Shown: piece by piece, positions 1 through 8,425 of the stretch
Position numbering within the stretch: the first letter of the stretch is position 1
How the letters are laid out: the number at the start of each line of letters is the position of its first letter
Assembly: GCA_002284615.2 (NCBI GenBank)
Contig: MU070136.1
Coordinates: forward strand, 73,655 to 96,252
DNA from: Dunaliella salina
Taxonomy: Eukaryota > Chlorophyta > Chlorophyceae > Chlamydomonadales > Dunaliellaceae
Length of the DNA: 22,598 nucleotides
Reading direction: 5' to 3'
Notes under the pieces: generated by a model
What the model was told of the DNA's origin: nothing
The model's input: the letters and a program-made list of their open reading frames with translations, nothing else
The model's database searches: none
Program-made: the position numbers and the translations under genes

Positions 1-163
1 GGTGCATCAATCAAAAGGGTACTGTCAAAGGTTCATCAGTCAAAAGGGTACTGCCAAAGGTGCATCAATCAAGGGTATTGTCAAAGGTGCATCAACCAAG
101 GGTACTGTCAAAGGTGCATCAATCAAGGGTATTGTCAAAGGTGCATCAAGGGTACTGCAAGCT
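1..163 (+). repeat. 27-29 bp minisatellite, possibly coding
   Basis: About five tandem units of the type GGTGCATCAATCAAGGGTAT followed by TGTCAAA. The first two units are 29 bp and the later ones 27 bp. The + strand is open from the window edge to a TAA at 302-304, and the units translate to a nine-residue repeat of the form KGAS(I/T)KG(I/T)V. The 27-bp unit keeps the frame, so this could be an exon of a repeat protein entering from the left. The two 29-bp units do not keep the frame, which argues against it. No family recognised. Confidence 0.6.
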
Positions 164-299
164 GTAGCTTCAAGTGGGGTGCAGGGACTGGATGCCAGGG
201 ACTGGATGCTCAACCTGACAGGACAGAAAGGGCTGGACAGTCCTCAAGCATATGTTGTGCAAGGTCTTGGCTTGAAATTCTGTGCTGTAAACAGAAAGC

Positions 300-640
300 A
301 TTAATTTAGAAGATTTAGGCCTCTGTCTTTATGTAGTCTTGGTATAACATGATTTTCTGTGCGAGGCTTTGGAGGCTTTCTGTATTAGTTAAACAGTCTA
401 AGTGTACACAATTTTGTGTGCAAGGCTTCTGTCTTAGTGTAGCAGTGTTTTTATTACGATAGTTTCTCCCCACAGGGCTGTGTACCCTCTGTCTTGGTAT
501 AAGAGTGATTTTGTATAACATAAAGAGTCTCTCCGCAGGGCTCAATATGCCTCTGTCTCCGTGTAACCGGCCTAGTATAACAAAAACTTCTGCGCAAGGC
601 TTGGTATGGCATGAGCTACTGTCGTGGTTGGTGGAGGGGG
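300..640. repeat. Diverged 60-70 bp tandem repeat, no gene seen
   Basis: Four poorly conserved units, each starting near CCTCTGTCTT, then a GTATAACA-like stretch, then (C/G)GCAGGGCT or GCAAGGCTT. Every frame is short or low quality. I see no gene here. Confidence 0.5.
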
Positions 641-679
641 CCTCTTCAAAATAACTGCACGTTTCTTTGGCTCATGCAG

Positions 680-785
680 GGTCTTGTTTCGGGGAGCTTG
701 CAAATTTGCAGGCGCTGCTCATAGAAAGGAGAGAGGCGCACCATTTAAACAAGGCAGAATTGTGGATTGAAGTCTTGGCGTGCTG
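680..785 (+). CDS. Candidate internal exon, unknown protein
   Basis: After the acceptor-like CTCATGCAG at 671-679 the + strand reads a charged helical peptide that includes GELANLQALLIERREAHHL and then NKAELWIEVLACC. The stretch runs directly toward the CA microsatellite at 828. An amphipathic helix ending in LWIEVL would fit the helical tail region of a CCA-adding enzyme, whose likely C terminus lies downstream at 1753-1902, but this link is inference only. The donor site was not identified with confidence. Confidence 0.3.
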
Positions 786-824
786 CCTGAAGCCCAAGCA
801 CAGACACGCACGCAAACACACACG

Positions 825-827
<3 letters not shown>

Positions 828-887
<60 letters not shown>
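828..887. repeat. CA/TG microsatellite
   Basis: Nearly pure (AC)n of about 60 bp, flanked by degenerate CACACGTAAGCAAG units at 882-917. Long Cys/Val or His/Thr open frames across it are artefacts of the dinucleotide. Confidence 0.97.
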
Positions 888-889
<2 letters not shown>

Positions 890-1166
890 AAGCAAGCACA
901 CACACGTAAGCAAGTACACACATGCACATTCAGAATATGTATTGTGTGAGTTTGCTCTCCAGGGCTGTGAGACCAATAGGTGTTGTCGGCTTCCCGAACA
1001 ATGTGCCCAAAAGCAGGTCCAGCATTCGTGACAATATCAAAATTTAGGGCTTGGCTTTGGTTGTGCACAGGGTTGTGTGCTACAGGCATATCTTTGCCAT
1101 CTGTTGTTGTGGTTTTCATACACAGACCCGGGTGATGTTAGCGCTGGCAATGCTAGTGCAGGTGAT

Positions 1167-1167
<1 letters not shown>

Positions 1168-1248
<81 letters not shown>

Positions 1249-1253
1249 ACACA
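1168..1253. repeat. CA/TG microsatellite, second tract
   Basis: (CA)n of about 85 bp with a single T interruption near 1244. It lies in what would be intron sequence of the + strand gene ending at 1902. The rest of 888-1752 holds no exon that I can defend. Confidence 0.97.
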
Positions 1254-1752
1254 GCGGTGCTGACACCGCTGGAGCCAATGTCACATAATTGAACCAGACA
1301 ATTTTGAGGGATCCAGGGAAGGAGTCGCCGTTGGTTGAACTCTTCAGCCTCTTTGTAACCATAAGGAGCTGCCCCGTGTAAAGCAGGACCTTAACAGCCA
1401 GAGACCAGGCTCTTCTTTCATATCAAAAAGTTTTGCAGCACTTCAGTCACATCGGTTGAAGTCCCTGTGATTATGTGACCCACTAATGTTTTGTCTTGTG
1501 GGTGCAGATTCTGCTGGAGCTGCTTGCAGTCAAAAGCAGGGCCAGATCTGGTGTGTGCTGCGTGTTGTTCATCACATGCGGTTCATGCTGGTGATGCTCA
1601 TCACATGTCATTCACTACACAATAATACATCAGGGATTGAACTTGCGCCAGATATTTTGGCTTCTCGGTATGTGTTTCATGCTGGTGATGGTCATCATGC
1701 GTTGTTCAAACCCATAATGGTCATCACCTCTTCACAATGCTCCGGCTTGCAG

Positions 1753-1902
1753 GTCCAGGCACTGCTGGAGCTGCAGAAGCCAGGGCCTGAGCTGGGGAAA
1801 GCAATGGGAGAGGCCCTGAATTGGCAGCTGGCCCATCCCTCGGGTAGCGTAGAGGAGTGCCAGCAGCATGTGAAGGAGTGGTGGCGGAAGCACAAGGCAT
1901 GA
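1753..1902 (+). CDS. Last exon of a probable CCA-adding tRNA nucleotidyltransferase (partial)
   Basis: The exon starts after CTCCGGCTTGCAG (AG at 1751-1752) and ends at TGA 1900-1902, giving 49 residues plus stop. It contains KPGPELGKAMGEALNWQLAHP followed at once by SGSVEECQQ and then VKEWW. A GP-(h)G-x5-8-WQL-x-HP-x2-(S/T)-x2-EEC-x3-(h)K pattern is typical of the C-terminal tail of plant- and fungal-type tRNA nucleotidyltransferases, which add CCA to tRNA 3' ends in nucleus, cytosol and organelles. The catalytic domain would lie upstream, outside or in unrecognised exons. The frame is open back to 1486, but that stretch looks like intron. I could not join a preceding exon with matching phase. 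The family call rests on recall of the motif, not on a search. Confidence 0.5.
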   Translation, partial: VQALLELQKPGPELGKAMGEALNWQLAHPSGSVEECQQHVKEWWRKHKA

Positions 1903-1981
1903 AGGAGTGGTGGCAGAAGTACAGGGCAAGGTGGCAGAAGCGCATGGCATGAAGGAGTGGTGGCAGAAACACAAGCATGCT
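1870..1981 (+). repeat. Tandem duplication of the stop-codon region
   Basis: The 28-bp segment GAAGGAGTGGTGGCGGAAGC plus ACAAGGCAT recurs about four times with small losses (starts near 1874, 1903, 1929, 1951). The second and later units lie after the TGA, so this is a minisatellite born from the end of the coding exon. Confidence 0.8.
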
Positions 1982-2050
1982 AGTTAGGGGACCTTCCCTT
2001 GATGCACGCGGCCTGTGACCTGCGTAGACTTTTTATTATTTTTTCTTTAC

Positions 2051-2129
2051 AGGAGCACGAGGCATGCATCAATTTTGTAAGGGCGGTTGCAGGAGCACAA
2101 AACTTGCATCAATTTGGTGGGCACCGCCC
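2051..2129 (+). repeat. 40-bp tandem duplication carrying splice-like borders
   Basis: Two adjacent 40-bp units. Each begins AGGAGCAC and runs to TGCATCAATTT then GT (GTAAGG in the first, GTGGGC in the second). The first is preceded by the pyrimidine-rich TTTTTTCTTTAC. A 24-nt exon-like block is therefore bracketed by AG and GT in both units. No protein family recognised. Confidence 0.6.
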
Positions 2130-2516
2130 AAAAAAGACATCCTGCAAGTGGATGCACAGCATTGTCGACACTGTGCACAGCGGGCAGCAGGCTTAGACGC
2201 AATGTCCAAGGTCATGTTGGTAGGTAAATACCGAAAATGTTTTTGAGGAAAAGGCAGCGATGCACTTGGCTTAGTTGACTGCTTTTTGATGTTTGGGTTC
2301 CTGGGCTTCCTACCTCAAGACGCGCTCGTTAACCTTGCTTTCCTGATTATTACATGTCCTGTCCTTGTTGAGCTCCATGTCTTTAGAGTTGCTGAGTTGG
2401 ATGATGTGAGAAGCAACGCCTCCATATTTGTGGCTGCAACTTTACTTTTGAACTTGCAAAACACAGTGTTCCCTAAAGAGCGCATGTGTACGATGAAAAA
2501 TGACTTCGCAAAGCAA
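2130..2516 (+). other. Region without a firm gene
   Basis: An open + frame begins at 2286 and contains a hydrophobic stretch (FLPQDALVNLAFLIITC), with a GTGAGA donor-like site at 2406-2411. It could be a small exon with a membrane segment, but there is no second line of support. Confidence 0.25.
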
Positions 2517-2665
2517 AGGAAGGAAAAAAAGAAGGAAGGAAGGAAGGAAGGAAGGAAGGAAGGAAGGAAGGAAGGAAGGAAGGAAGGAAGGAAGGAAGGA
2601 AGGAAGGAAGGAAAAAAGGAAGGAAGGAAGGAAGGAAGGAAGGAAGGAAGCAAGGAAGGAAGGTA
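2517..2665. repeat. GGAA/TTCC microsatellite
   Basis: (GGAA)n over about 150 bp with A-rich interruptions near 2522 and 2612. The Lys/Glu/Gly and Phe/Leu/Pro/Ser frames through it are artefacts. Confidence 0.97.
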
Positions 2666-2693
2666 CCTTTCAGAGACACAGAGAGGCACACAA

Positions 2694-2709
2694 GGGGGGG
2701 GGGGGGGGG
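2694..2709. repeat. Run of 16 G
   Basis: An uninterrupted G tract lies 28 bp after the GGAA array. It could form a G-quadruplex, and its length in the assembly is uncertain. Confidence 0.9.
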
Positions 2710-2849
2710 CGAGAGGAAGAAAGAAAGAGCTGTGAGTGTCCCTATTAGGCTGCGGTCACACACAATTGTTTTCCTTTTTTGGGACTTTTTTTGGTCCGAA
2801 TATGAAGGAAAAATTCTGCGGTCACACACAAAATTTTTTTGGAATCATG

Positions 2850-3794
2850 CAGGAGGCAAAAAAAAAAGTAGTGGGACATACGTCCAAAAGCTGGGTGGGA
2901 CCCTACTGACCCACCCACCCACCCACCCACCCCAAACCCCCCCCATGCAGTAACCCTACCTGGACGAAAAGGGTATCAATCTGCTTCTTTTTGAAAAAGC
3001 TATCCATCTGCATACTCACCGTACTGGAAAAGTGAGTTGCAGCAGAGTTATGGGACAAAAACTGAGCGGCGGATACCCACACGTACCTGTCCTTCCAGGC
3101 ACCCACAACTGGCTTGCAAGTCCACTAACTGCCCTCCTGACTTCACCATGCATAATCACATCACATACATTGTCACTATCCTGGAAGTTTGAACTGGGTT
3201 GCCGCATGTTTGCCTCTACACCCCCTGCCGCCCACACCCTTGCGCAAGGCACTGACTCCCAGCCATGCACACATACCCGACCCCCCCCCCCCCTTTCACT
3301 CAATTTACTCCAAGAGGGTGCCAATAGGCAGCTCTCAAGCTCAGCAATCCAAGGGTTACAAGGGTTACAAGGAGTTGGCCTACAGCCCGAGAATCTGGCT
3401 GATCGCCTGCTGGTGAAACATTTTCAACCAGCATCAAAAACCAAAAGCAATTCCGGCAAAATTTCGGAAATCCGCACGAGTCTTGATGTAGAAAAGCATT
3501 GACTTCAAGATTAGTTAATCAGTAGAAACTCGCCAAAAAAGGAATAAAGTCAGTGTCTCAGCAATCCTAAGGTACCTTTAGAATCCCGTAGAAGTGGCCC
3601 AGAGAATTCTGGAGGGGGTATTTCAAAATTTTGAGAAGCCAATTTTCACCGCAAGATACCCCACCTACCTCCCCCTCCTCGGATCGGACCAATACATATG
3701 CCAATCGATAGCCCTTGATCCCAGGATTCTGAATATGTAAATCTTAATTGGATTGACCCCGTATTTCAAAAGTTATGCTTCCTGGAGGCTCCTG
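2850..3794 (+). mobile_element. Non-autonomous DNA transposon, family copy 1 (with nested insertion)
   Basis: First of five copies of the same element. It starts CAGGAGGC plus an A tract and GTAGTGG, and ends AAAGTTATGCTTCCTGGAGG then CTCCTG. It is 945 bp against about 700 bp for the other copies because of an insertion at 3351-3556. The flanks AATCATG and ATTACTG agree at only 4 of 7 positions, so no clear target duplication survives. Upstream flank GCGGTCACACACAA (2818-2831) is shared with copies 3 and 4. No transposase is encoded. Confidence 0.75.
3351..3556. mobile_element. 206-bp insertion inside copy 1, with 11-bp duplication
   Basis: Copies 2-5 lack this stretch. It is bracketed by perfect CTCAGCAATCC repeats at 3340-3350 and 3557-3567, an 11-bp target-site duplication. 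The insert begins with two units of AAGGGTTAC, similar to the (GGTTACAA)n tails near 13900 and 20340. It has no long open frame. An 11-bp duplication would suit a Mutator-like element or a SINE. Confidence 0.6.
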
Positions 3795-3820
3795 ATTACT
3801 GAAAATTTTTCTACCTCGAA

Positions 3821-4520
3821 CAGGAGGGTATAAAAAAAAGTAGAGGAACACCCGTCAAAAAACTGGGTGGGACCCCCCTGACCCACCCACCCACCCCAAA
3901 ACCCCCCATGCAGTAATCCTATCGGACAAAAAGGATACCAATCTGCTCCTTTTTGAAATAGCTATCCATCTGCATACTCACCATACTGGAAAAGTGGGTT
4001 GCAGCAGAGTTATGGGACAAAAACTGAGCAGCAGACGCCCATGCATACCTGCCCTTCCAGGCACCCACAACTGGCTTGCAAGTCCACTCACTGCCCTCCT
4101 GACTTCACCATGCATAATCACATCATACATTGTCACTATCTTGGGAGTTTGAACTGGTTTGCCACATGTTCGCTTCTACACCCCCTGCTGCCCACACCCT
4201 TGCGCATATGGCACTAACTTCCAGCCGTGCACACAGACCCCCCTTTTACTCAATTTACCCAAAGAGGGTGCCAATAGACAGTTCTCAAGCTCAGGAATCC
4301 AATGGTGTCTTTAGAATTTTGTAGAAGTGGCCCAGAAAATTTCTAGAGGGGGTGTCCCAAAAACCTGTACCCCCCTTCGACCACCCACCCCACCCCCCCC
4401 ACCTCGGATCGGACTCATATATTTACCAATTGATAGACCTTGATCCCAGAATTTCGAATATATAGTTTTTAGCGGGGTGGACACGGGTGTTCCAAAAGTT
4501 ATGCTTCTTGCAGCCTCCTG
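3821..4520 (+). mobile_element. Non-autonomous DNA transposon, family copy 2
   Basis: It starts CAGGAGGGTA and ends GCAGCCTCCTG. It is 700 bp, in the same orientation as copy 1, and separated from it by only 26 bp. It is flanked by a perfect 7-bp duplication, CCTCGAA at 3814-3820 and 4521-4527; the next base outwards differs (A versus G), so 7 bp is exact. Internal landmarks shared with the other copies include CACCCACAACTGGCTTGCAA and CATGCATAATCACATCA. No family-specific protein is seen. Confidence 0.85.
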
Positions 4521-5248
4521 CCTCGAAGCAAAAATTATCCAAGCATCCGGACGCTTGATCCGTACAGAATTTTCCAGAATTTTTCTCCAATGCTCAGCCT
4601 CCCTAGTAGTTTCCCCTCCCAGGCCGCTTCTTCAGGCCCTTTTGTGACCATGAGTGCTGCCCTACTCCTTGTATGGCTGGGAGACATCATGCCGGGCTAG
4701 TGGTTGAGCAGTCAGACTTCTCAACTAGGGCCCTGAAAGCTCTGATCCGGTCACCTCTTTTTGAAGAGAGATACAAAATTCTGGATGGCAATGACCATAC
4801 AACGCAGCTTGTAGCGTGCCTTGCCATGGTCTAAGCAGGGCACATGGGTGGAGGTGGCAAGGTTGCAAGGTTGCAATAGGTTCAGCCTTCAATCATAAAG
4901 TTTGGCTGCTCAGCTTTCTCTAGGGAACCAAGTGAACGGGCGGTGGCAAGAAAGCTGAATATGAGGCTTAACAGTTCAGGAAAGCTTTCCACATAAAAAA
5001 GGAAAAGAAAAACTATGTAGGCAGAGAAACTCTCCCTACATCAATTAAGGAAGAAGAGACACATTGACTCAAAAAAGGGCCGTGAGCCCCCTCCACCATA
5101 AGGTAGGAAAAGATAAAGCTCATGTGGATCTGGAGGGTTACTAGAAGCACCTGGCTCTGGGACCTGGCTGTGGGAAGTATTCTTGCCTTCAACAGCGCGG
5201 CGTGTGGTGACTAGTTTGTGGGCACATTGGACAGAATGGGCATGACTC
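4521..5248. other. Gene-free spacer left of the transposase remnant
   Basis: No coding frame of note. It contains the tRNA-like segment listed separately and, at about 4854-4877, a short (CAAGGTTG)n tract. Any 5' part of the downstream transposase is not recognisable here. Confidence 0.5.
4691..4755 (+). ncRNA. Degenerate tRNA-like segment (possible SINE head)
   Basis: An A-box-like TAGTGGTTGAGCAG at 4698-4711 is followed 28 bp later by a B-box-like GCTCTGATCCGG at 4739-4750, with an anticodon-arm-like GACTTCTCAAC between. Spacing and order match RNA polymerase III internal promoters, but stems are imperfect and the ends do not pair as an acceptor. The CAAGGTTG tract about 100 bp downstream would fit a SINE tail. 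A decayed tRNA is the alternative. Confidence 0.35.
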
Positions 5249-5943
5249 GTGTGCGTCATGCGAGATTTCAGAGGCTTGTGCAATTTGCCTCTTTATGCTG
5301 GTGCAATGGTGCAAGGTGCAGGTCAAATTGGTGATGTACACATATGGAATTATAGTGCTCTATGTGAAGAAAGATATGTTTCTTGTCTTGTCTTGCCGCC
5401 AAATGCCCGCATAGAGGAAACGACAATAGATGGAATTCTTTGTAAGCCCTTCATCTGTGCTGATTCAGCATTTGCTCTATCAGCTTTTTGTGTTTAAATG
5501 CTAAGAGACCCCCAATCCCGGAATTGTGGGCCCAGAAAGAAGCAATTAAATTTCAATTATGCTATACTTCAGACGAACGCGTGGTCGAATGTGCATTTGG
5601 CATGCTCAAGAAGCGTTTCCCAATCCTCAAAAATAGCAGCTGCGGGCTTTTTAATCCCACATTGGCAGCAAATGTTGCAACAGTTCTACCTGCACTTCAA
5701 AATTGTATGCAAAACTTATATTGAAATTGTCAACCCTCTGCGCTTAATGTTGATAACTTTGCTGCCCCTCATGTCATTGGTGCGGCTGGGCTCATGCATA
5801 GCGGACCTGGTGCTGTGGGTGCTTATCAAGTCAGGGACAAGCTTGCATCATACATGGCTTCAGTGCTTAATGTTAATCCTGTGGCAGGCCCAAGGCTCCC
5901 AGAAAACATTTTCAATGGTCCTATTGGATACGTTGACCGCTAA
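5249..5943 (+). pseudogene. PIF/Harbinger-type transposase (DDE_Tnp_4), C-terminal remnant
   Basis: In frame 2 (5249-5497) the peptide contains GDVHIWNYSAL, the usual position of the 'HDSRVWRNS'-like block after the first catalytic Asp, then DGILCKPFICADSAFAL, where ADSA matches the second-Asp motif GDSAY. A frameshift near 5485-5497 moves to frame 1, with ERVVECAFGMLKKRFPIL, the family signature in which the Glu is the third catalytic residue. Frame 1 is then cut by TGA at 5722-5724 but stays coding-like through AAPHVIGAAGLM and VRDKLASYM to TAA 5941-5943. The N-terminal DNA-binding part and first Asp block are missing. Frameshift plus stop make it inactive. The family enzyme cuts and pastes DNA transposons and normally duplicates a 3-bp TWA target; I could not place its terminal repeats. 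Confidence 0.85.
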
Positions 5944-6425
5944 CAGGAGCTTTTGCTGCATGGCTTGTAAGGTGGGCATGTTCTGATTGTTACCCGATTA
6001 ATTTTTGGATGGATTGCTGGAAATTTGTGGCTTTCCCAACAAATACTTTGTTGATATTTCATTTCTCACCCTATCTCGATTGGCATCTTTCTTTTTGCTG
6101 CAATCCTCGCACAACAACAATTGAGTTTGCACCGTACAACAACTGAGTTTGCACCACACCAACACTCCATGCATGACATGTGTGTTTTTGCTACAAGCTA
6201 CTTCTCAGGTTCAATGTGGCTTTTGCTACAGTGCCCATGAAGTTGTGTGGTAGGCTCTATCTGAGTTGAAGGTTTGCCATTCTTTGCCTGATTGCTTATC
6301 AAATGGTGTGTACCAAGGAGGACTTCAAGATGAAAAACATGCTGTGTTCCTTTGTTCTTGCGGTCCTGTGTGTTTTCTTTAAAGGACTTATGACATCTGT
6401 TTTCTGATTTTTCCTCTGCTCACAG
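5944..6425 (+). other. Spacer with short direct repeats
   Basis: Two tandem 23-bp units, ACAACAA(T/C)TGAGTTTGCACC, lie at about 6113-6157. The segment TTATCAAATGGTGTGTACCA at 6295-6314 recurs at 6637-6656 with one change. No open frame is convincing, but the second repeat copy lies inside the coding-like stretch that follows. Confidence 0.5.
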
Positions 6426-6870
6426 AGTTCTTCAAGACGAGACGGGCGCTTTTTTCTACACTCAGGCTAGTTCTGAGGATGCCTTTCATTTCTTACAAAA
6501 CCAAACTAATGAGACTTATTGGTTTATTTCTAATCTCATGGATATTCATTCTGTGGACGGAACAGTTCATCAGGCCGAGCAGCCAAACAACCTGGCTGGA
6601 GGACAAACCCAATTGCAACCTTGTAACCTTAGGACCTTATCAAATGGTGTGTATCAAGGAACTGCTGTTTGGTTTCCGCTGCTGTGCTTGCATCACATCT
6701 TGCAGACATTGGACAGATTACTGTCTGGACAGTGCCTGTGGTCCAACTCATCTGGTGTGACAGGTCTTTCGATGGTGGTACTCAAGCTCTTTGGAGTGCA
6801 AGCCAGCGACTCTGCATGTTGCCTCTCAGCATTGGTTTCTTTGCAACTCCCCTCCTATGAGGAAACATAA
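6426..6870 (+). CDS. Unknown protein, coding-like exon (possibly transposon-linked)
   Basis: After a good acceptor (TTTTTCCTCTGCTCACAG, ending 6425) frame 1 reads 148 codons to TAA 6868-6870. The first half is balanced protein sequence: LQDETGAFFYTQASSEDAFH, then FLQNQTNETYWFISNLMDIH and LSNGVYQG. From about 6669 a second frame reads more plausibly (ASHLADIGQITVWTVPVVQ), suggesting a frameshift or an unrecognised intron. PIF/Harbinger elements usually carry a second ORF, often a SANT/Myb-like protein. I see no Myb tryptophans, so membership is inference from position only. Confidence 0.4.
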
Positions 6871-6919
6871 GTTTTGCTTCCTGTGCAACTACCTGTTTTC
6901 TTCAGTTTTTGGTTTACAG

Positions 6920-7255
6920 TCTGCTCCCAGTGTGCTGGATAGTATCAGCACAGGGCCTATCAGCCCAACAGTGTTGTCACACCAAATTAGTGGCATCGCT
7001 GAATCATGGTTCAAACAAGTGTGTAAAAGTAGTAGTAGTAAAAGTGTAATGACAGTGATTGAGCATGACAGTGTGGCTGCCGGTCTTCTCCTTAAATCTG
7101 TGAACCTGATTGGCAGAAAAACTTGGCCTTCCATTTACAATCTCTCCCTTGTACACTCCTGGGTGCTGCTGCACATTTTGGCTTCCTCGCTGCGTGTGTG
7201 GCTCTCCTGCTGCTACTTTGTTCCAGCTGAAACTCATCAGCTGCATGGGCTGTAA
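6920..7255 (+). CDS. Unknown protein, coding-like exon downstream
   Basis: It follows the acceptor-like TTTTTGGTTTACAG (ending 6919) and is open to TAA 7253-7255. It contains SVLDSISTGPISPTVLSHQ, a KSSSSK run from an AGT repeat, and VAAGLLLKSVNLIGRKTW. The last 40 residues are hydrophobic and may be non-coding readthrough. It may continue the exon ending near 6870, or the tract may be a decayed gene. No family recognised. Confidence 0.35.
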   Translation, partial: SAPSVLDSISTGPISPTVLSHQISGIAESWFKQVCKSSSSKSVMTVIEHDSVAAGLLLKSVNLIGRKTWPSIYNLSLVHSWVLLHILASSLRVWLSCCYFVPAETHQLHGL

Positions 7256-7478
7256 GCGCTTGCAATGAGCCGTCAGACTAGCTGCCTACCAGCACTGCCT
7301 CTGACATTTGCAGGCCCTGTATAGGCCTGTAAATTGGGTTTTTAAAGGTGTGCGTGTAAGGGGCGCTCCCAAGGGGCACTCCCAGACGGTTCTGAAAAGT
7401 GACCCCAACTGAAAAAAATTTCCCGAAGACGGTCACTAGTGACTTCAGGCTTCTACAGAAATTTTTTTTGGGATGGGC

Positions 7479-8196
7479 CAGGAGCCACGAAGAAGCGTAA
7501 CTTTTGGAACTCATCGGTCAATCCAACTAAAAAATCACATATTCAGAATCCTGGGATCAAGGGCTATCGATTGGTATATGCGGAACGGGTCTGAACCGAG
7601 GAAGGGGGGGGAGTGGTTGGGTGTTTTGGCGGTGAAAATGGGCTTTTCGACTTTTTGGGACACCCCCTCCACAATTTTCCTGGGCCACTTCTACAGAATT
7701 CTAAAGACACCATTGGATTCCTGAGCTCGAGAACGGTCTATTGGCACCCTCTTTGGGTAAATTGATAAAAGGGGGGGTCTGTGTGCATGGCTGGGAGTCA
7801 GTGCCATGCGCGCAAGGGTGTGGGCGGCAGGGGGTGTAGAGGCGAGCATGCGGCAAACCAGTTTAAACTTCCAGGATAGTGACAATGTATGATGTGATTA
7901 TGCATGGTGAAGTCAGGAGGGCAGTTAGTGGATTTGCAAGCCAGTTGTGGGTGCCTGGAAGGGTAGGTATGCACGGGCGTCCGCTGCTCAGTTTTTGTCC
8001 CATAATTCTGCAGCAACTCACTTTTCCAGCCTGGTGAGTATGCAGATGGATAGCTATTTCAAAAAGGAGCAGATTGATACCCTTTTCGTCCAGGTAGGGT
8101 TACTGCATGGGGGGTTTTGGGGTGGGTGGGTGTGTCAGTAGAGTCCCCACCCAGCTTTTGGGGATGGTGTATACTACTTTTTTTATTAGCCTCCTG
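7479..8196 (-). mobile_element. Non-autonomous DNA transposon, family copy 3
   Basis: It is inverted relative to copies 1 and 2 and 718 bp long. On the + strand it starts CAGGAGCCACG and ends TTAGCCTCCTG. It is flanked by a perfect GATGGGC at 7472-7478 and 8197-8203 (8 bp if the terminal G is shared). The outer flank on the right holds GCGTGTGACTGCAA, a diverged form of the motif beside copies 1 and 4, so copies 3 and 4 sit in the same host repeat. Confidence 0.85.
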
Positions 8197-8425
8197 GATG
8201 GGCAAAACAAAATCCAATTCCTGCGTGTGACTGCAATTTTTTTGACCCAAGTAAGGAGGGTGAAAACAAAAAAGTGGTGGACATGATGCCAAAATCCGGA
8301 AGAGTTTCAGGGCGGGTTTGCGCTGGGCGGGCCAGGGCCGCCAGGTATGAACTTCACCAGAGGGAGGCAAACTTGGGGGCGCACGCCCCATGAATGGGGC
8401 TTCACCAAAAAATTTTGGATGGGCG

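Noticed and set aside
672..1362. Open frames of Cys/Val and His/Thr through the CA tracts on both strands
   Set aside because: They are produced by the dinucleotide repeat and have no flanking coding signal.
2286..2829. Lys/Glu/Gly-rich and Phe/Leu/Pro/Ser-rich frames across 2517-2665
   Set aside because: These are frames of the GGAA microsatellite, with different codons on each strand and no conserved ends.
5041..5283. 80-codon - frame opposite the transposase start
   Set aside because: No composition or splice support, and it overlaps the recognised transposase.
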